Shown here: positions 35,285 through 44,308 of the stretch, piece by piece | How positions within the stretch are numbered: position 1 is the stretch's first letter | Layout of the letters: every line of letters starts with the position of its first letter | Assembly: GCA_025457915.1 (NCBI GenBank) | Contig: JALOTL010000008.1 | Location: forward strand, 62,001 to 126,000 | Direction of reading: 5' to 3' | From: Spirochaetota bacterium | Lineage (GTDB): Bacteria; Spirochaetota; UBA4802; UBA5550 | DNA length: 64,000 nt | Position numbers and translations under genes: made by a program | The notes under the pieces: model-generated | Told to the model about the DNA's origin: nothing | The model's input: the letters and a program-made list of their open reading frames with translations, nothing else | The model's database searches: none

Positions 35285-36193
35285 ATGTTTCAGAACATAG
35301 ATATCACAATAAAGGCCCTTGCCGGCGAAAAATACATAGCATCTCCGGATATTGCCACTACCGTGTACCTGGCCCTGAAGATGGAGAAACCGATACTGGT
35401 CGAGGGGCCGGCCGGCGTGGGCAAGACCGAGCTCGGGAAATGCGTGGCGGGCGCCCTTGACATGAACCTCATAAGGCTCCAGTGCTATGAAGGACTGGAC
35501 GAATCCAAGGCTCTGTATGAATGGGAATACGCCAAGCAGCTCCTCTATACCCAGATTCTCAAGGAAAAGCTCTCATCGCTCATGCAGAAACAGGACACCC
35601 TCGAAGAGGCGGTAAACAGGCTTTCCGAAGAGGACGACGTCTTCTTTTCAAACAAGTTCCTGCTGCCGCGGCCCATCCTGAGCGCCATAACCAGCAGCAA
35701 AAGATCGGTGCTGCTGATAGATGAGATCGACAAGTCCGACTCTGAATTCGAGGCATTTCTCCTGGAGGTCCTTTCGGATTTCCAGGTGACGATCCCGGAG
35801 ATCGGCACGATAAAGGCCAGGCACAAGCCGTTCGTCATACTCACATCCAACAACGCGAGGGAAATGTCAGACGCGCTGAAGAGAAGGTGCCTGCACCTCT
35901 ACATCAACTACCCGACCAGGAGCCTAGAGGAGGAAATCGTCGCGCTCAAGGTGCCGGAATGCGGGAAGAAGCTCGCGGAAAGCATCGTGAGGGCCGTGCA
36001 CAAGATACGCGTCCTGCAGCTCAAAAAGGAGCCGAGCATCAGCGAGACCCTCGACTGGGCGAAGGCGCTCGTGATCATGGGCCACGAAGAGCTTTCCCAC
36101 GATGTCGCCGTGTCGACGCTGAATTTGATACTCAAGTACGAAAAGGACATCGAGCTGGCCAAAAAGCATTCAGGCGAGATATTCGTCCATTGA
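35285..36193 (+). CDS. MoxR/CoxD-type AAA+ ATPase
   Basis: This is a 302 aa AAA+ protein. Walker A is EGPAGVGKTELGKCVAGAL, Walker B is SVLLIDEIDKSD, followed by sensor ILTSNNAREMSDALKRRC with an arginine finger. An insertion after Walker A (EEAVNRLSEEDDVFFSN) is acidic. MoxR proteins work with VWA-domain partners as chaperones that insert metals or mature complexes. The next gene is such a partner and overlaps this one. The ORF opens at 35261, but AGGCGG lies 8 nt before the ATG at 35285, which I prefer. Confidence 0.9.
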   Translation: MFQNIDITIKALAGEKYIASPDIATTVYLALKMEKPILVEGPAGVGKTELGKCVAGALDMNLIRLQCYEGLDESKALYEWEYAKQLLYTQILKEKLSSLMQKQDTLEEAVNRLSEEDDVFFSNKFLLPRPILSAITSSKRSVLLIDEIDKSDSEFEAFLLEVLSDFQVTIPEIGTIKARHKPFVILTSNNAREMSDALKRRCLHLYINYPTRSLEEEIVALKVPECGKKLAESIVRAVHKIRVLQLKKEPSISETLDWAKALVIMGHEELSHDVAVSTLNLILKYEKDIELAKKHSGEIFVH

Positions 36194-37571
36194 GGTCTAT
36201 ACGGAACACCAGCCGTCAATAAATTACAGGCTTTACGATTTTATCGACATCCTCAGGGACGCCACAGTCACCATATCCACGGACGAAGTACTTTCCATGT
36301 TCGGCGCAATAGACCACGTGCCGGCTTCGGACAGGAACATATTCAAGCAGACGCTGAAAACCACCCTGATCAAGGACTTCACCGACATCCCGATTTTCGA
36401 TAAATGCTTCGATGAATTTTTCGGAACGAAAAGCGACATGAAATACATGCTGAGGGACATCTCCATCGACAGGGCCGCCGATATCGGCAGGATGAAAAAG
36501 GACCCGAACATGACCCGCAGCGAGATGGAGATGATGGAAGACCTGATGGACAGGTTCATCGAGTCGCTGTCCGAAAACCTGATTTTCCAGAAAAGCGCCG
36601 AGGAACTGCTGAAAATCTTCATGGAGGACGAGATGACGACCTCCGGTTCTTCCGGCGGCATGGGAATGGCGCTCTTCAAGGCAAGGAACGACGTCATCCA
36701 GTCCCACGACAACTCCATGGCCGGGGATTCGGAAATGGAGCCGGACGAAGACATGATGTCCGCGCTCAGGATGATGATGGGCAACAGGCTTTTGAAGAAA
36801 AGGACCGGCACCACCATAAAAAACCGGGAAAACTACCTCCTGAACAAAAACATCTATAAGATAACCCCTGACGAGATAAAGGAGATGAGGGAGCTGATCA
36901 GGAGGTTCGGACAGAAGCTGAAAAACAGGATATCCCTTAGAAAGAAAAGGGTCAAGCACGGCGGGATCGACATCAAGAGGACCTTCAGGTCCAGCCTGCA
37001 GTTCGGCGGCGTGCCCTTCAGGCTGTTCTTCAAAGACAGGAAAATCGACAGGCCGCAGCTCGTCATACTCTGCGACGTTTCAGGATCGGTCAACCAGTAC
37101 ACCAGGTTCATGCTGCTCCTCACCCATACCCTTCAGAGCCTTTTCTCGAAGGTCAGAACCTTCGCCTTCATCAGCAACATGGTGGAGATCACGAAACTCT
37201 TCATGGAGATGGATCCGGAGAGGGCCATAAATTCCATTTTCCATGATACGAACTTCACCTACGGATGGGGCAGCAACTACGGAAGGTGCTTCAACCAGTT
37301 CATGTCGAACCACAGCGACTCCCTTACCGGAAAGACCACGGTCCTTATACTCGGGGACGGCAGGAACAACAACCAGGACCCGGGGCTGGACTCCTTTATA
37401 AGAATAGGCGAAAAATCAAGGAACATGTTCTGGCTGAATCCGGACAAAAAGCACCTCTGGAACTGGAGCGACAGCCTGGCATACCTCTACAGGGAGCATT
37501 GCAACGAGATGAGGGAGGTTAACAATTTTCTTGATCTTTCAGAGTTCATCGATAAATTATTTCTTGATTAA
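36189..37571 (+). CDS. CoxE-like VWA-domain protein, probable ATT start
   Basis: This is the partner of the MoxR-type ATPase. The first ATG in frame is at 36297, yet the 36 codons before it read YRLYDFIDILRDATVTISTD followed by EVLSMFGAID, the usual N-terminus of CoxE-like proteins (FLRALR.AG..VS..E.LDALRAL). The only candidate start that keeps this part is ATT at 36189, which overlaps the stop of the ATPase (ATTGA). The C-terminal VWA domain has the MIDAS motif in LVILCDVSGSVNQYTRF. The predicted length is 460 aa. The pair probably matures a metalloenzyme or acts on an envelope complex; no target gene is adjacent. Confidence 0.85.
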   Translation: MEVYTEHQPSINYRLYDFIDILRDATVTISTDEVLSMFGAIDHVPASDRNIFKQTLKTTLIKDFTDIPIFDKCFDEFFGTKSDMKYMLRDISIDRAADIGRMKKDPNMTRSEMEMMEDLMDRFIESLSENLIFQKSAEELLKIFMEDEMTTSGSSGGMGMALFKARNDVIQSHDNSMAGDSEMEPDEDMMSALRMMMGNRLLKKRTGTTIKNRENYLLNKNIYKITPDEIKEMRELIRRFGQKLKNRISLRKKRVKHGGIDIKRTFRSSLQFGGVPFRLFFKDRKIDRPQLVILCDVSGSVNQYTRFMLLLTHTLQSLFSKVRTFAFISNMVEITKLFMEMDPERAINSIFHDTNFTYGWGSNYGRCFNQFMSNHSDSLTGKTTVLILGDGRNNNQDPGLDSFIRIGEKSRNMFWLNPDKKHLWNWSDSLAYLYREHCNEMREVNNFLDLSEFIDKLFLD

Positions 37572-37622
37572 TATCCACGCCCGGTTTCAACTGACATCGA
37601 TTCTGCACATTATAATTTATTC

Positions 37623-37651
37623 TTTACAAATTTCGGCGTCCGTTGTTTAAT
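37623..37651 (+). promoter_or_regulatory. Promoter for the STAS gene at 37678
   Basis: TTTACA at 37623-37628, a 17 nt spacer and TTTAAT at 37646-37651 (five of six matches at both hexamers). An AAAGGAAAG ribosome-binding site follows before the ATG at 37678. Confidence 0.55.
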
Positions 37652-37677
37652 AATAAATCGACAAAAGGAAAGAGCCT

Positions 37678-38001
37678 ATGGAGATAGATTTCAGGGAATT
37701 AGGCGATCATAAAATAATTGAGGTCAGCGGCGAGGTTGATCTTTACAATGTGAGCGAGCTGAAAAAGGCGCTTTTCAGCATTACGGACGGAAATTACCAT
37801 AGCGTTATAGTCGATCTTAAAAACGTCAACTACATGGACTCGTCCGGGATCGGCGCCCTAGTGGCCGGACAGAAAAAAATGCGCGCCCATAACGGGAGAT
37901 TCGGGCTGATGAACATACACGAGGACGTGCTGAACATCCTGCGCCTCGCGACCCTGGACAAATTCTTCAAGATTTACGACAGCGAAGAAGAAATTATCTG
38001 A
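37678..38001 (+). CDS. STAS-domain anti-sigma-factor antagonist
   Basis: This 107 aa protein is a single STAS domain with the canonical phosphorylation loop VNYMDSSGIGALVAGQKKM. Unphosphorylated forms bind an anti-sigma kinase and free its target. The convergent neighbour, one base away, encodes a SpoIIE-type phosphatase that could dephosphorylate it. No RsbW-type kinase is in the window, so the switch is incomplete here. It has its own promoter. Confidence 0.92.
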   Translation: MEIDFRELGDHKIIEVSGEVDLYNVSELKKALFSITDGNYHSVIVDLKNVNYMDSSGIGALVAGQKKMRAHNGRFGLMNIHEDVLNILRLATLDKFFKIYDSEEEII

Positions 38002-38002
38002 A

Positions 38003-39565
38003 TCACTGCACTCTCTTCAAAACAAGTATCGTCATGTCATCATGGGGATTGGCCTCCCCCCTGAAGCCGTCCACGTCCTGCACCAGGAAATCGACGAAAT
38101 CGCTGGCGTTCATGTAATTCTTTTCAAGAAGGTTTTTAAGCAGCCTGCTCAGACCGTATTCCTCCTTTTCGGTATTCCTCATTTCCGTTATGCCGTCGGT
38201 ATTTAAAACAATCATGTCACCGGGATTAAGCTTGATTCTTGCCTGCTTGTACCTGACCTCGTCCATTATGCCTATGGGAACATCCTCGATCCTGGTCGCG
38301 GTGCAGGTCCTGGTCTCGGCCCTGTAGCAGTAAAGCGGACCGTGTCCCGCGTTTGCGAAGGACAGCTCCTCGGTCTTCCTGTCGTAGATCATGAAGAACA
38401 GGGTCGCGAACTTGTCTATCGCGAAATCCGCGCTCAGCGCGTCGTTGATGGCGCTCGCGACGCTGGAACAGTCCACGTCGCCGCGGGAAATATAGGAGGT
38501 GAAAACAGTCCTTATCATCACCATGACCAGGGACGCCGGTACGCCCTTGCCCGACACGTCGCTTATAAGCGCCCCCACCCTGTTTTCGTCTATATCCTTG
38601 TAATCGAAATAATCCCCCCCGACCCCCTTGGCGGCCCTGGTGAAGCCTTTTATCTGTATGCCGGCCTTTTCATAAAAGCCCATTGGATTCAGGCCCTCCT
38701 GGATGTCCCGGGCCATCTCCAGCTGTTCATCCAGTATCCTGGATTCGATCTCCTTCTCCCTGGCGGTCTTGATCATCGAAGTCATGAGATTGAATTCCCT
38801 GGCCAGCTGGCCGAGCTCGTCGGAGGTGCTGATCCCGATCTTGTAATCGAGGTTTCCGGCGCCGATGATCGCTGCTCCGCGGGATAGCTCCCTGACCGGC
38901 TTGATGGTGATGCTTGCAAGGACTATCGATCCGATTATCGACAGGCCGAGGAAAATAAGGGATATCGGAATGATCACCATGAGAAGGTTGGCGACCTCGT
39001 TTCTTATGATGATGTCGGATAGACCAATGACGACCGCGCCTATCTTCCTTCCGGTCACTTTACTGGTCACGATCTTTGAAAAGTCGGATATGTCCCCGAT
39101 CCCGCCGGGATCGTCGTAAGCAATTATTTTTATCGATTCATCCCCGGTCCTGTTCTTAAGCCTCCTGTCCACCCCGTCGTTGAGGAGTTCCCCCATGGCC
39201 CTTTTCTGCCTGCGGTCGAAATACTGTATTACGGTGTCATCCGCGCCCATGACGAACGCGTATTTGATGTAAGGTATTTTTTTTAAATCATTTACCGCTG
39301 AAAACATCGCCAGCTCGTCGACATTGATCGACTGCTGCGCTGTGTTGGACAGGTGGACCACCTCCCGTTCCACGAACTGGATGATCTGGTTCTCGAGGAG
39401 GTTCCATTCCCTCCAGATGACGAAAAGGGTTATGGTCAGGATTATGAACGTCGCAAGGCCTATTATGGCGAGCGAGAACTTAATCCTGAGGCTGAACCTG
39501 ACCCCCTGTTTTGCCGGTGAAGAAACGGGCTTCACGTTTTTGTTTGCCGCATCGGATTTTGCCAT
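38003..39565 (-). CDS. Membrane SpoIIE/RsbU-type serine phosphatase with HAMP
   Basis: This is a 520 aa receptor phosphatase. Two transmembrane helices (IKFSLAIIGLATFIILTITLF and LLMVIIPISLIFLGLSIIG) bracket an extracytoplasmic sensor of about 130 residues. A HAMP linker (VRELSRGAAIIGAGNLDYKI) and a PP2C-like SpoIIE domain follow: AAKGVGGDYFDY, GALISDVSGKGVPASLVM and NPHDDMTILVLKRV supply the metal-binding acidic residues. It should reverse phosphorylation of STAS proteins such as the convergent one at 37678 in response to an envelope signal. It is separated by 1 nt from the TPR gene upstream, so the two are probably co-transcribed. Confidence 0.93.
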   Translation of the reverse strand: MAKSDAANKNVKPVSSPAKQGVRFSLRIKFSLAIIGLATFIILTITLFVIWREWNLLENQIIQFVEREVVHLSNTAQQSINVDELAMFSAVNDLKKIPYIKYAFVMGADDTVIQYFDRRQKRAMGELLNDGVDRRLKNRTGDESIKIIAYDDPGGIGDISDFSKIVTSKVTGRKIGAVVIGLSDIIIRNEVANLLMVIIPISLIFLGLSIIGSIVLASITIKPVRELSRGAAIIGAGNLDYKIGISTSDELGQLAREFNLMTSMIKTAREKEIESRILDEQLEMARDIQEGLNPMGFYEKAGIQIKGFTRAAKGVGGDYFDYKDIDENRVGALISDVSGKGVPASLVMVMIRTVFTSYISRGDVDCSSVASAINDALSADFAIDKFATLFFMIYDRKTEELSFANAGHGPLYCYRAETRTCTATRIEDVPIGIMDEVRYKQARIKLNPGDMIVLNTDGITEMRNTEKEEYGLSRLLKNLLEKNYMNASDFVDFLVQDVDGFRGEANPHDDMTILVLKRVQ

Positions 39566-39566
39566 G

Positions 39567-41501
39567 TTATTGCCCGAGAAAAACCAGGACCTTCCTTATG
39601 TTGTTTTTTGCCTTGATATGATCCGGGTCGATCGCTATGACCTTTCTCCATTCATTGATTGCCCTTTTAAAGTCATTGCCGGCATAATAGCTGATGCCCA
39701 TATAATAATATTTCCTGACCAGTTCCTCCTCCCTCGGGGTCAGTTTTTTCCTGGCCTGGGCGACATCGATGTCGCCGCCCCTGAGCTGGGTCTCAATCTT
39801 GTTGACGCTTATTGCCGCCTTAATGTTGTTCGGGTCCTTTCTTACTATCCACTGGAATTCAGCAAGGGCCTTTTTCGCGTTCTCAAGGCCGCCTGCCTGG
39901 TAGTAATTCATAGCCAGCCCGTACCTTCTTTCAATCTCCTTCTGGTCGGCCTGGTTGACCGCGGCGCCCTCGCCCTCCCTTATCCCGCGGTTCGCCTCTG
40001 CAAGGAAACCGTCTATGCCTGGATATTTCGGGTTCATGGACTTGACTATCTCGAAGGTCATCTGCGCGGCCCGAAATTCCTTTCTCCTCAACTGCTCCCT
40101 TCCCTCCGCGGCCTTTTTTTCCACGGATCCGCCCGTCGCGGCTGGATTGATCTTCAATTCGCACTTCGCGATGTATTCGTTCGCCATCCTGTTTTTTGGA
40201 AACAGCTTGAGTATCTCGTCCCACTTTCTTTTTGATTCGGCATAATTGCCCTTATCATAAAGGCTTCTTCCGGAAATTACAAGCGAATTTATCAGGTTGT
40301 AATATGGGGAATTTTCGTCCACCCTCTCCTCCTCCTCGATAAGCCTGGCCTCCCTCGCCCTCTTGAGATACTCCCTGGCCTGGGTGTTGTTTTTATCTAT
40401 GGAAAGTACCGTTACGAATGAATTGATCGCCTCTTTATATCTCTGGCGGGAGTATGATATGATGCCCTCCTGGAATATCTGGTTGATCTCCTGCATCTTC
40501 CTGGTTTTCTGCCTCTCCATGAAGTCCTTTCTCAGCCTGTCGATCGAGGCCAGCCTCTCTCTCGCGTCCCTGTAATTCTTGACGGCCGCCAGGCAGCTCT
40601 CGAAATCGTCCTGGGCCTGGTCGAAATTGTTGTTTTTCAGATTATTGATGCCGGACAGATAGAATTCCTCGGCCTGCCTGGCCCTCTGGTCCGAAAGCTT
40701 CCTCTCCTCGAGTATCTCGTCTATCTTCTCGATCATGTCCCTGGCGTCCCTGTTCTGGGGATCAAGCTTCAGAGCCTGCGCGAATTCATTGCGGGCCGGC
40801 CTGTACCTTTTAAAGTTGAAATGGTCCCTGCCCCTGGCCATGAATCCCCTGATGGTCTCGAACTTCAGCCTGTTGTCTATGGCCAGCCTGCAGTTTCTAA
40901 CGCCGTCCTCGGCCTCCCTGTCCCTGGGGATATAGGACAGAATGTCCTTCCAGATCTTCAGGGCGCCCTCGTAATTTTCACGCTCCATCTCTTTAACCGC
41001 GGCCGTTTTCAGTGCTTTTACCTTCTCCCTTATGGCTTTGGACAGGCGGACTTTTTTCTCGGCCGCGGTTATGTCGATTTCGAGCCTTTTCATGTCGTCG
41101 AGCATGTCCTTCAGGTCCTGGTCATTCGGGTCTATCCTGTAGGCTATTTTGTAGTTTTCGATCGACTCCTTCCCGGACTTGATCCCGGCCTCGAGCGTAT
41201 CATCGTCGGCCAGCCTCCTCCTGGCTATCCTGTAATCCAGCTTCATCCTCTGGAAGGCCAGGTCCTTTTTCTGCTTGATCTCGTAAACCGCCTCTATCTT
41301 CTGCTGGACCTTTTCATTTTCCGGGTCGTCCCTCAGTATCTCTATCCACAGGGATACGGCCTTGTTGTAGTCCTTTTTTTCAAAATGCTCCCGGGCCTGC
41401 CTGTCCAGCTCCCTCCCTGTTTCCAGCGCACTGCCGTCCGGCTGCGCCAGCCAAAACAGGAGCACGGAAAAAAAGGCGATGGATATCGCATTGATTTTCA
41501 T
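39567..41501 (-). CDS. Exported tetratricopeptide-repeat protein
   Basis: This 644 aa protein has a signal peptide (MKINAISIAFFSVLLFWLAQ) and then at least eight TPR-like helical hairpins, for example AREHFEKKDYNKAVSLWIEI, INNLKNNNFDQAQDDFESCL and GRSLYDKGNYAESKRKWDEI. It ends with YYMGISYYAGNDFKRAINEW. It is rich in Arg, Lys and Glu, with coiled-coil-like linkers. TPR proteins scaffold complexes; its pairing with the SpoIIE phosphatase suggests a sensor partner in the periplasm. No enzymatic motif was seen. Confidence 0.88.
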   Translation of the reverse strand: MKINAISIAFFSVLLFWLAQPDGSALETGRELDRQAREHFEKKDYNKAVSLWIEILRDDPENEKVQQKIEAVYEIKQKKDLAFQRMKLDYRIARRRLADDDTLEAGIKSGKESIENYKIAYRIDPNDQDLKDMLDDMKRLEIDITAAEKKVRLSKAIREKVKALKTAAVKEMERENYEGALKIWKDILSYIPRDREAEDGVRNCRLAIDNRLKFETIRGFMARGRDHFNFKRYRPARNEFAQALKLDPQNRDARDMIEKIDEILEERKLSDQRARQAEEFYLSGINNLKNNNFDQAQDDFESCLAAVKNYRDARERLASIDRLRKDFMERQKTRKMQEINQIFQEGIISYSRQRYKEAINSFVTVLSIDKNNTQAREYLKRAREARLIEEEERVDENSPYYNLINSLVISGRSLYDKGNYAESKRKWDEILKLFPKNRMANEYIAKCELKINPAATGGSVEKKAAEGREQLRRKEFRAAQMTFEIVKSMNPKYPGIDGFLAEANRGIREGEGAAVNQADQKEIERRYGLAMNYYQAGGLENAKKALAEFQWIVRKDPNNIKAAISVNKIETQLRGGDIDVAQARKKLTPREEELVRKYYYMGISYYAGNDFKRAINEWRKVIAIDPDHIKAKNNIRKVLVFLGQ

Positions 41502-41701
41502 TTATGGATTTTTCCGTTTGCAGATGGGATGGTCATGTTGGGAAAAATAACCTCATCGCCCGATAATGTCAAAAAAGAAATTTTCCAATGTGATTTTTTT
41601 ATCAAACGGAGGCATTCGGCCCTGGGCGAAAAAGTTAAAAATGAAGGGCCGGGAAAAAAATTTCTTGCAAAAAAACGATCGTTAAAATTGGCTATAACCA
41701 A

Positions 41702-41773
41702 GCGGGTGTAATTCAGTGGTAGAATGTCAGCTTCCCAAGCTGAACGTCGAGGGTTCGATCCCCTTCACCCGCT
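41702..41773 (+). tRNA. tRNA-Gly (CCC)
   Basis: The cloverleaf is clear: acceptor GCGGGTG with CACCCGC, anticodon stem TCAGC/GCTGA around the loop TTCCCAA (anticodon CCC), T arm GAGGG-TTCGATC-CCCTT, and discriminator T at 41773, as expected for glycine. CCA is not encoded. Its T arm and 3' part recur imperfectly at 46526-46546, and an integrase-like stump lies 108 bp downstream. Confidence 0.93.
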
Positions 41774-42632
41774 CATCTAAGTCTTGATTAATTCAGGACT
41801 TGTAAAAGCTACCGGACCGCCGGCGCTTCTTAAAACTAACAAGTGTGATAAAAGTGTGACATGTCACAGGGAGGATTAAGATGACGCCGGGAAAACCTTT
41901 CTCATTATTCAAACGAAAACGCATTTATTACGCTTGCTTTAAATTGCCTGATGGTCAATGGAGTACTCACAGAACAATCAGATCGGACCTGAACATATCC
42001 ACACTTACTCCAGGCTGTTAAGGTTCATCGATAAAGGCATAGTCAAACCCCAGCTTATATATTTTCTTCAGTCAATGAATCAGTGTGCTGCCTCAACTTT
42101 CTTATTTTTATTATGGAAAAAGCAGCCGCCAACGCGCAGGAAATTATAAAAGCCAGGACATCAGGGTCTTTTCCATTTCAGACAGGGAGCATGCCGGTCC
42201 GCGCTGAATACCATACAAGGCCCTTAACCAGCGAGATACAACCGCCCGGCCAGCCTTCTTTTACGCCTCGTATCGTTTTCATATGAGCCTCACACACTGG
42301 TTTTTTACTTATTCATATTCTATATCCTTAAAAAAATAATTTTTGTCCGACAATACCGGCTGTTATTTCAGGATAGATTCATTCCCTGGAAAAAATTTCA
42401 TTCTTTGTGTTTTTTTCATTTCCAGGCGTATCCTTTTAATCCCGATCGTCGTATTACTATTATATTCATGATAGTTTTAACAGCTGAATAATTGCAATTA
42501 TCGGGGAATTCCGCATAATTGGAATATAAATCAGCATGCCGGCCCGCTGGATATGATAAATTTGCGGTAACCGGCATCGTAAAAAATCGAACTGAAATAA
42601 CAAAGAAACAAATACTGAAAAAGGAGTACGTG
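41774..42632. other. Non-coding stretch after tRNA-Gly with an integrase stump
   Basis: About 860 bp. It contains the truncated recombinase-like frame at 41881-42021. Beyond that, 42022-42632 is AT-rich and has only short frames (63 and 67 codons) without a ribosome-binding site or recognisable content. Decayed remnants of the integrase are the likeliest filler, but I could not align them by eye. Confidence 0.55.
41881..42021 (+). pseudogene. N-terminal stump of a tyrosine recombinase/integrase
   Basis: A good AGGGAGGATTAAG precedes the ATG. The frame gives 46 residues beginning MTPGKPFSLFKRKRIYYACF and continuing KLPDGQWSTHRTIRSDLN before a stop at 42019-42021. The pattern PFSLFKR..IYY..F....G resembles the first strand pair of spirochetal phage-type integrases; the catalytic domain is missing. 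Its place and direction just behind a tRNA gene fit an integrase of a tRNA-targeting element. The call rests on pattern memory, not a database hit. Confidence 0.5.
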
Positions 42633-43100
42633 ATGAACACCATGATAAACGAAAAAGCAAACGAACTACTTCCGGTCCAGAACGAAGTCCCAAATTGCTT
42701 CGTGTGCGGGCAGGAAAATCCGCACGGACTGAAACTCAGGTTCACGAAAGAATCCGAGACGTCCCTGAGCACCGAGTTCACGCCGCCGGATTACTGGACC
42801 GGCTGGGGGAGTATGATGCACGGCGGGTTCCACGGCCTCCTGCTGGACGAAACCATGTCATGGATCGCGTTCGGCCTCATGGACGTCAAGGGGTTCGTCA
42901 CCAAGGAGATGACGGTAAAATACATCCGGCCGGTATACGTCGGGCGAAAACTGAAAGTGACCGGGCACCTTGAAGAAGATACCGGCAGGGAAATCCGCAC
43001 CCGCGCGGAAATCAGCGATGAAGAAGGAAACGTACTGACCATGGCGCAGGCGACCCTCGCGCGCGTGGATATCGAAAAAATGAAAAAAATCATGCAATAA
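42633..43100 (+). CDS. Hotdog-fold thioesterase, PaaI-like
   Basis: This 155 aa protein has the N-terminal NCFVCGQENPHGLKLRF typical of one PaaI-like subgroup. The hotdog core follows (MMHGGFHGLLLDETMSWIAF) and then VTKEMTVKYIRPVYVGRKL. Such enzymes hydrolyse acyl-CoA or acyl-ACP thioesters. The long open frame begins at 42519, but AAGGAG lies 6 nt before the ATG at 42633 and homology starts soon after it. It sits inside the suspected island, 81 nt before the polyferredoxin gene. Substrate unknown. Confidence 0.85.
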   Translation: MNTMINEKANELLPVQNEVPNCFVCGQENPHGLKLRFTKESETSLSTEFTPPDYWTGWGSMMHGGFHGLLLDETMSWIAFGLMDVKGFVTKEMTVKYIRPVYVGRKLKVTGHLEEDTGREIRTRAEISDEEGNVLTMAQATLARVDIEKMKKIMQ

Positions 43101-43181
43101 GACATCCCGGACGACAGATGCGGGTTCATCCGCGGATTCGAGATTCAAATCAACATTTTAAAAGGAACGGGTTCAAGTTTT

Positions 43182-44216
43182 ATGAAAAAAGTTTTATTGT
43201 TAACAGGCGTTTTTTTATTCGTTTTCGGAATCGCCTGTTTTACAAAGGAAGTTACGGGCCTGCTCATCCCCATCGTGGGCTATTATTATTTTCGCGGAAT
43301 TCCCGCGGAGCCGGACAGAATGCCGGACAAATTTTTTGGCGTCTACAGTCATGTTCCATATGTACTTATCGGAGCCGGACTTCTGTTTATGATAATCTCG
43401 CTGTTACTTCCCAAAAACGGCGATGAAACCCCGATAAAATGGAATTTCAAATTACCGAAATTCAAAACATGGAAAAAAAGACGGACCGTTTTTCAACTGG
43501 TCGTTCTCGGATTGATTGCCGTGCATATCATCCTGTTTACGCTTGGCATCACCAGTATAAAAGCCATCTGCCCGGCCGGACTTGCCATAGGAGCGATAAA
43601 AGGAACTTTCGGGATTGCGGCCGTCTTCTGGTCATTCATTCTTATCGGTACAATTTTCGGAGGAAGATTTTTATGCGGCTGGCTCTGCGTTTTTGCGCCA
43701 GTCCAGGAAAATGCCGACAATATTTTAACCGCCACGGGAAACAGATCCAAGGCAAAAAAACACCTTCACCCGGCATTTATCTATACCGCCGCTTTCATAT
43801 TCTGGGGAAGCGTCATTTTTAATATTATCATGAACATCAACAACCTGACTTTCGATATTTACAGCGGCACCTCTAACCCGATCGGCAATATCTGGATGTT
43901 TATCGCCGGGCTTTTAACAGTAATTCCCCTGGTGATGTTTTTTATTTTCCTGTGGGGCAGCAGGTTTTTCTGCAGAAACGTATGTCCCATCGGCGGGCTT
44001 CTCAGGATATATTCCAGGTTCAGCTTTTTAAAGATAAAAATCGACCATGATAAATGCACGGATTGCTCGGCCTGTTCCAGGAATTGCCAGATGAACGTCA
44101 ATATTGACGGCTACATCAAGTCAGGGTCCGCGAGCATAAAAGACGGCGACTGCATCGTGTGCGGCGACTGTATCGATAATTGCCCCAAAAAGGCCTTGAG
44201 TTTCGGCATCGCGTAA
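43182..44216 (+). CDS. NapH/MauN-type membrane polyferredoxin
   Basis: This is a 344 aa inner-membrane Fe-S protein with about six hydrophobic helices. Two membrane-edge cysteine motifs of the NapH family are present (FLCGWLCVFAPVQE and FFCRNVCPIGGLLRIY). A C-terminal ferredoxin part has CTDCSACSRNCQ and CIVCGDCIDNCPKKAL. Relatives pass electrons from quinols to periplasmic reductases or maturation systems. No partner reductase is adjacent, so its donor and acceptor are open. The base composition is more AT-rich than that of neighbouring core genes, in keeping with an island origin. A strong terminator follows. Confidence 0.85.
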   Translation: MKKVLLLTGVFLFVFGIACFTKEVTGLLIPIVGYYYFRGIPAEPDRMPDKFFGVYSHVPYVLIGAGLLFMIISLLLPKNGDETPIKWNFKLPKFKTWKKRRTVFQLVVLGLIAVHIILFTLGITSIKAICPAGLAIGAIKGTFGIAAVFWSFILIGTIFGGRFLCGWLCVFAPVQENADNILTATGNRSKAKKHLHPAFIYTAAFIFWGSVIFNIIMNINNLTFDIYSGTSNPIGNIWMFIAGLLTVIPLVMFFIFLWGSRFFCRNVCPIGGLLRIYSRFSFLKIKIDHDKCTDCSACSRNCQMNVNIDGYIKSGSASIKDGDCIVCGDCIDNCPKKALSFGIA

Positions 44217-44250
44217 ACGGGACCGGAGATAAAATTAAAATCACCCTAAA

Positions 44251-44290
44251 AAGACGCCGCGCTTAGATGCGCGGCGTCTTCATTTTTTTA
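44251..44290. terminator. Bidirectional intrinsic terminator
   Basis: The 12 bp stem AAGACGCCGCGC / GCGCGGCGTCTT has a 6 nt loop and is followed by CATTTTTTT on the plus strand. On the minus strand the stem is followed by TTTTTAGGG. It serves the convergent polyferredoxin and propeller genes. Confidence 0.88.
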
Positions 44291-44308
44291 TATCCTTGGA
44301 TGATACGC

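Noticed and set aside
41958-42286. Two short plus-strand frames (63 and 67 codons)
   Set aside because: No ribosome-binding site and no coherent protein pattern; probably debris after the integrase stump.
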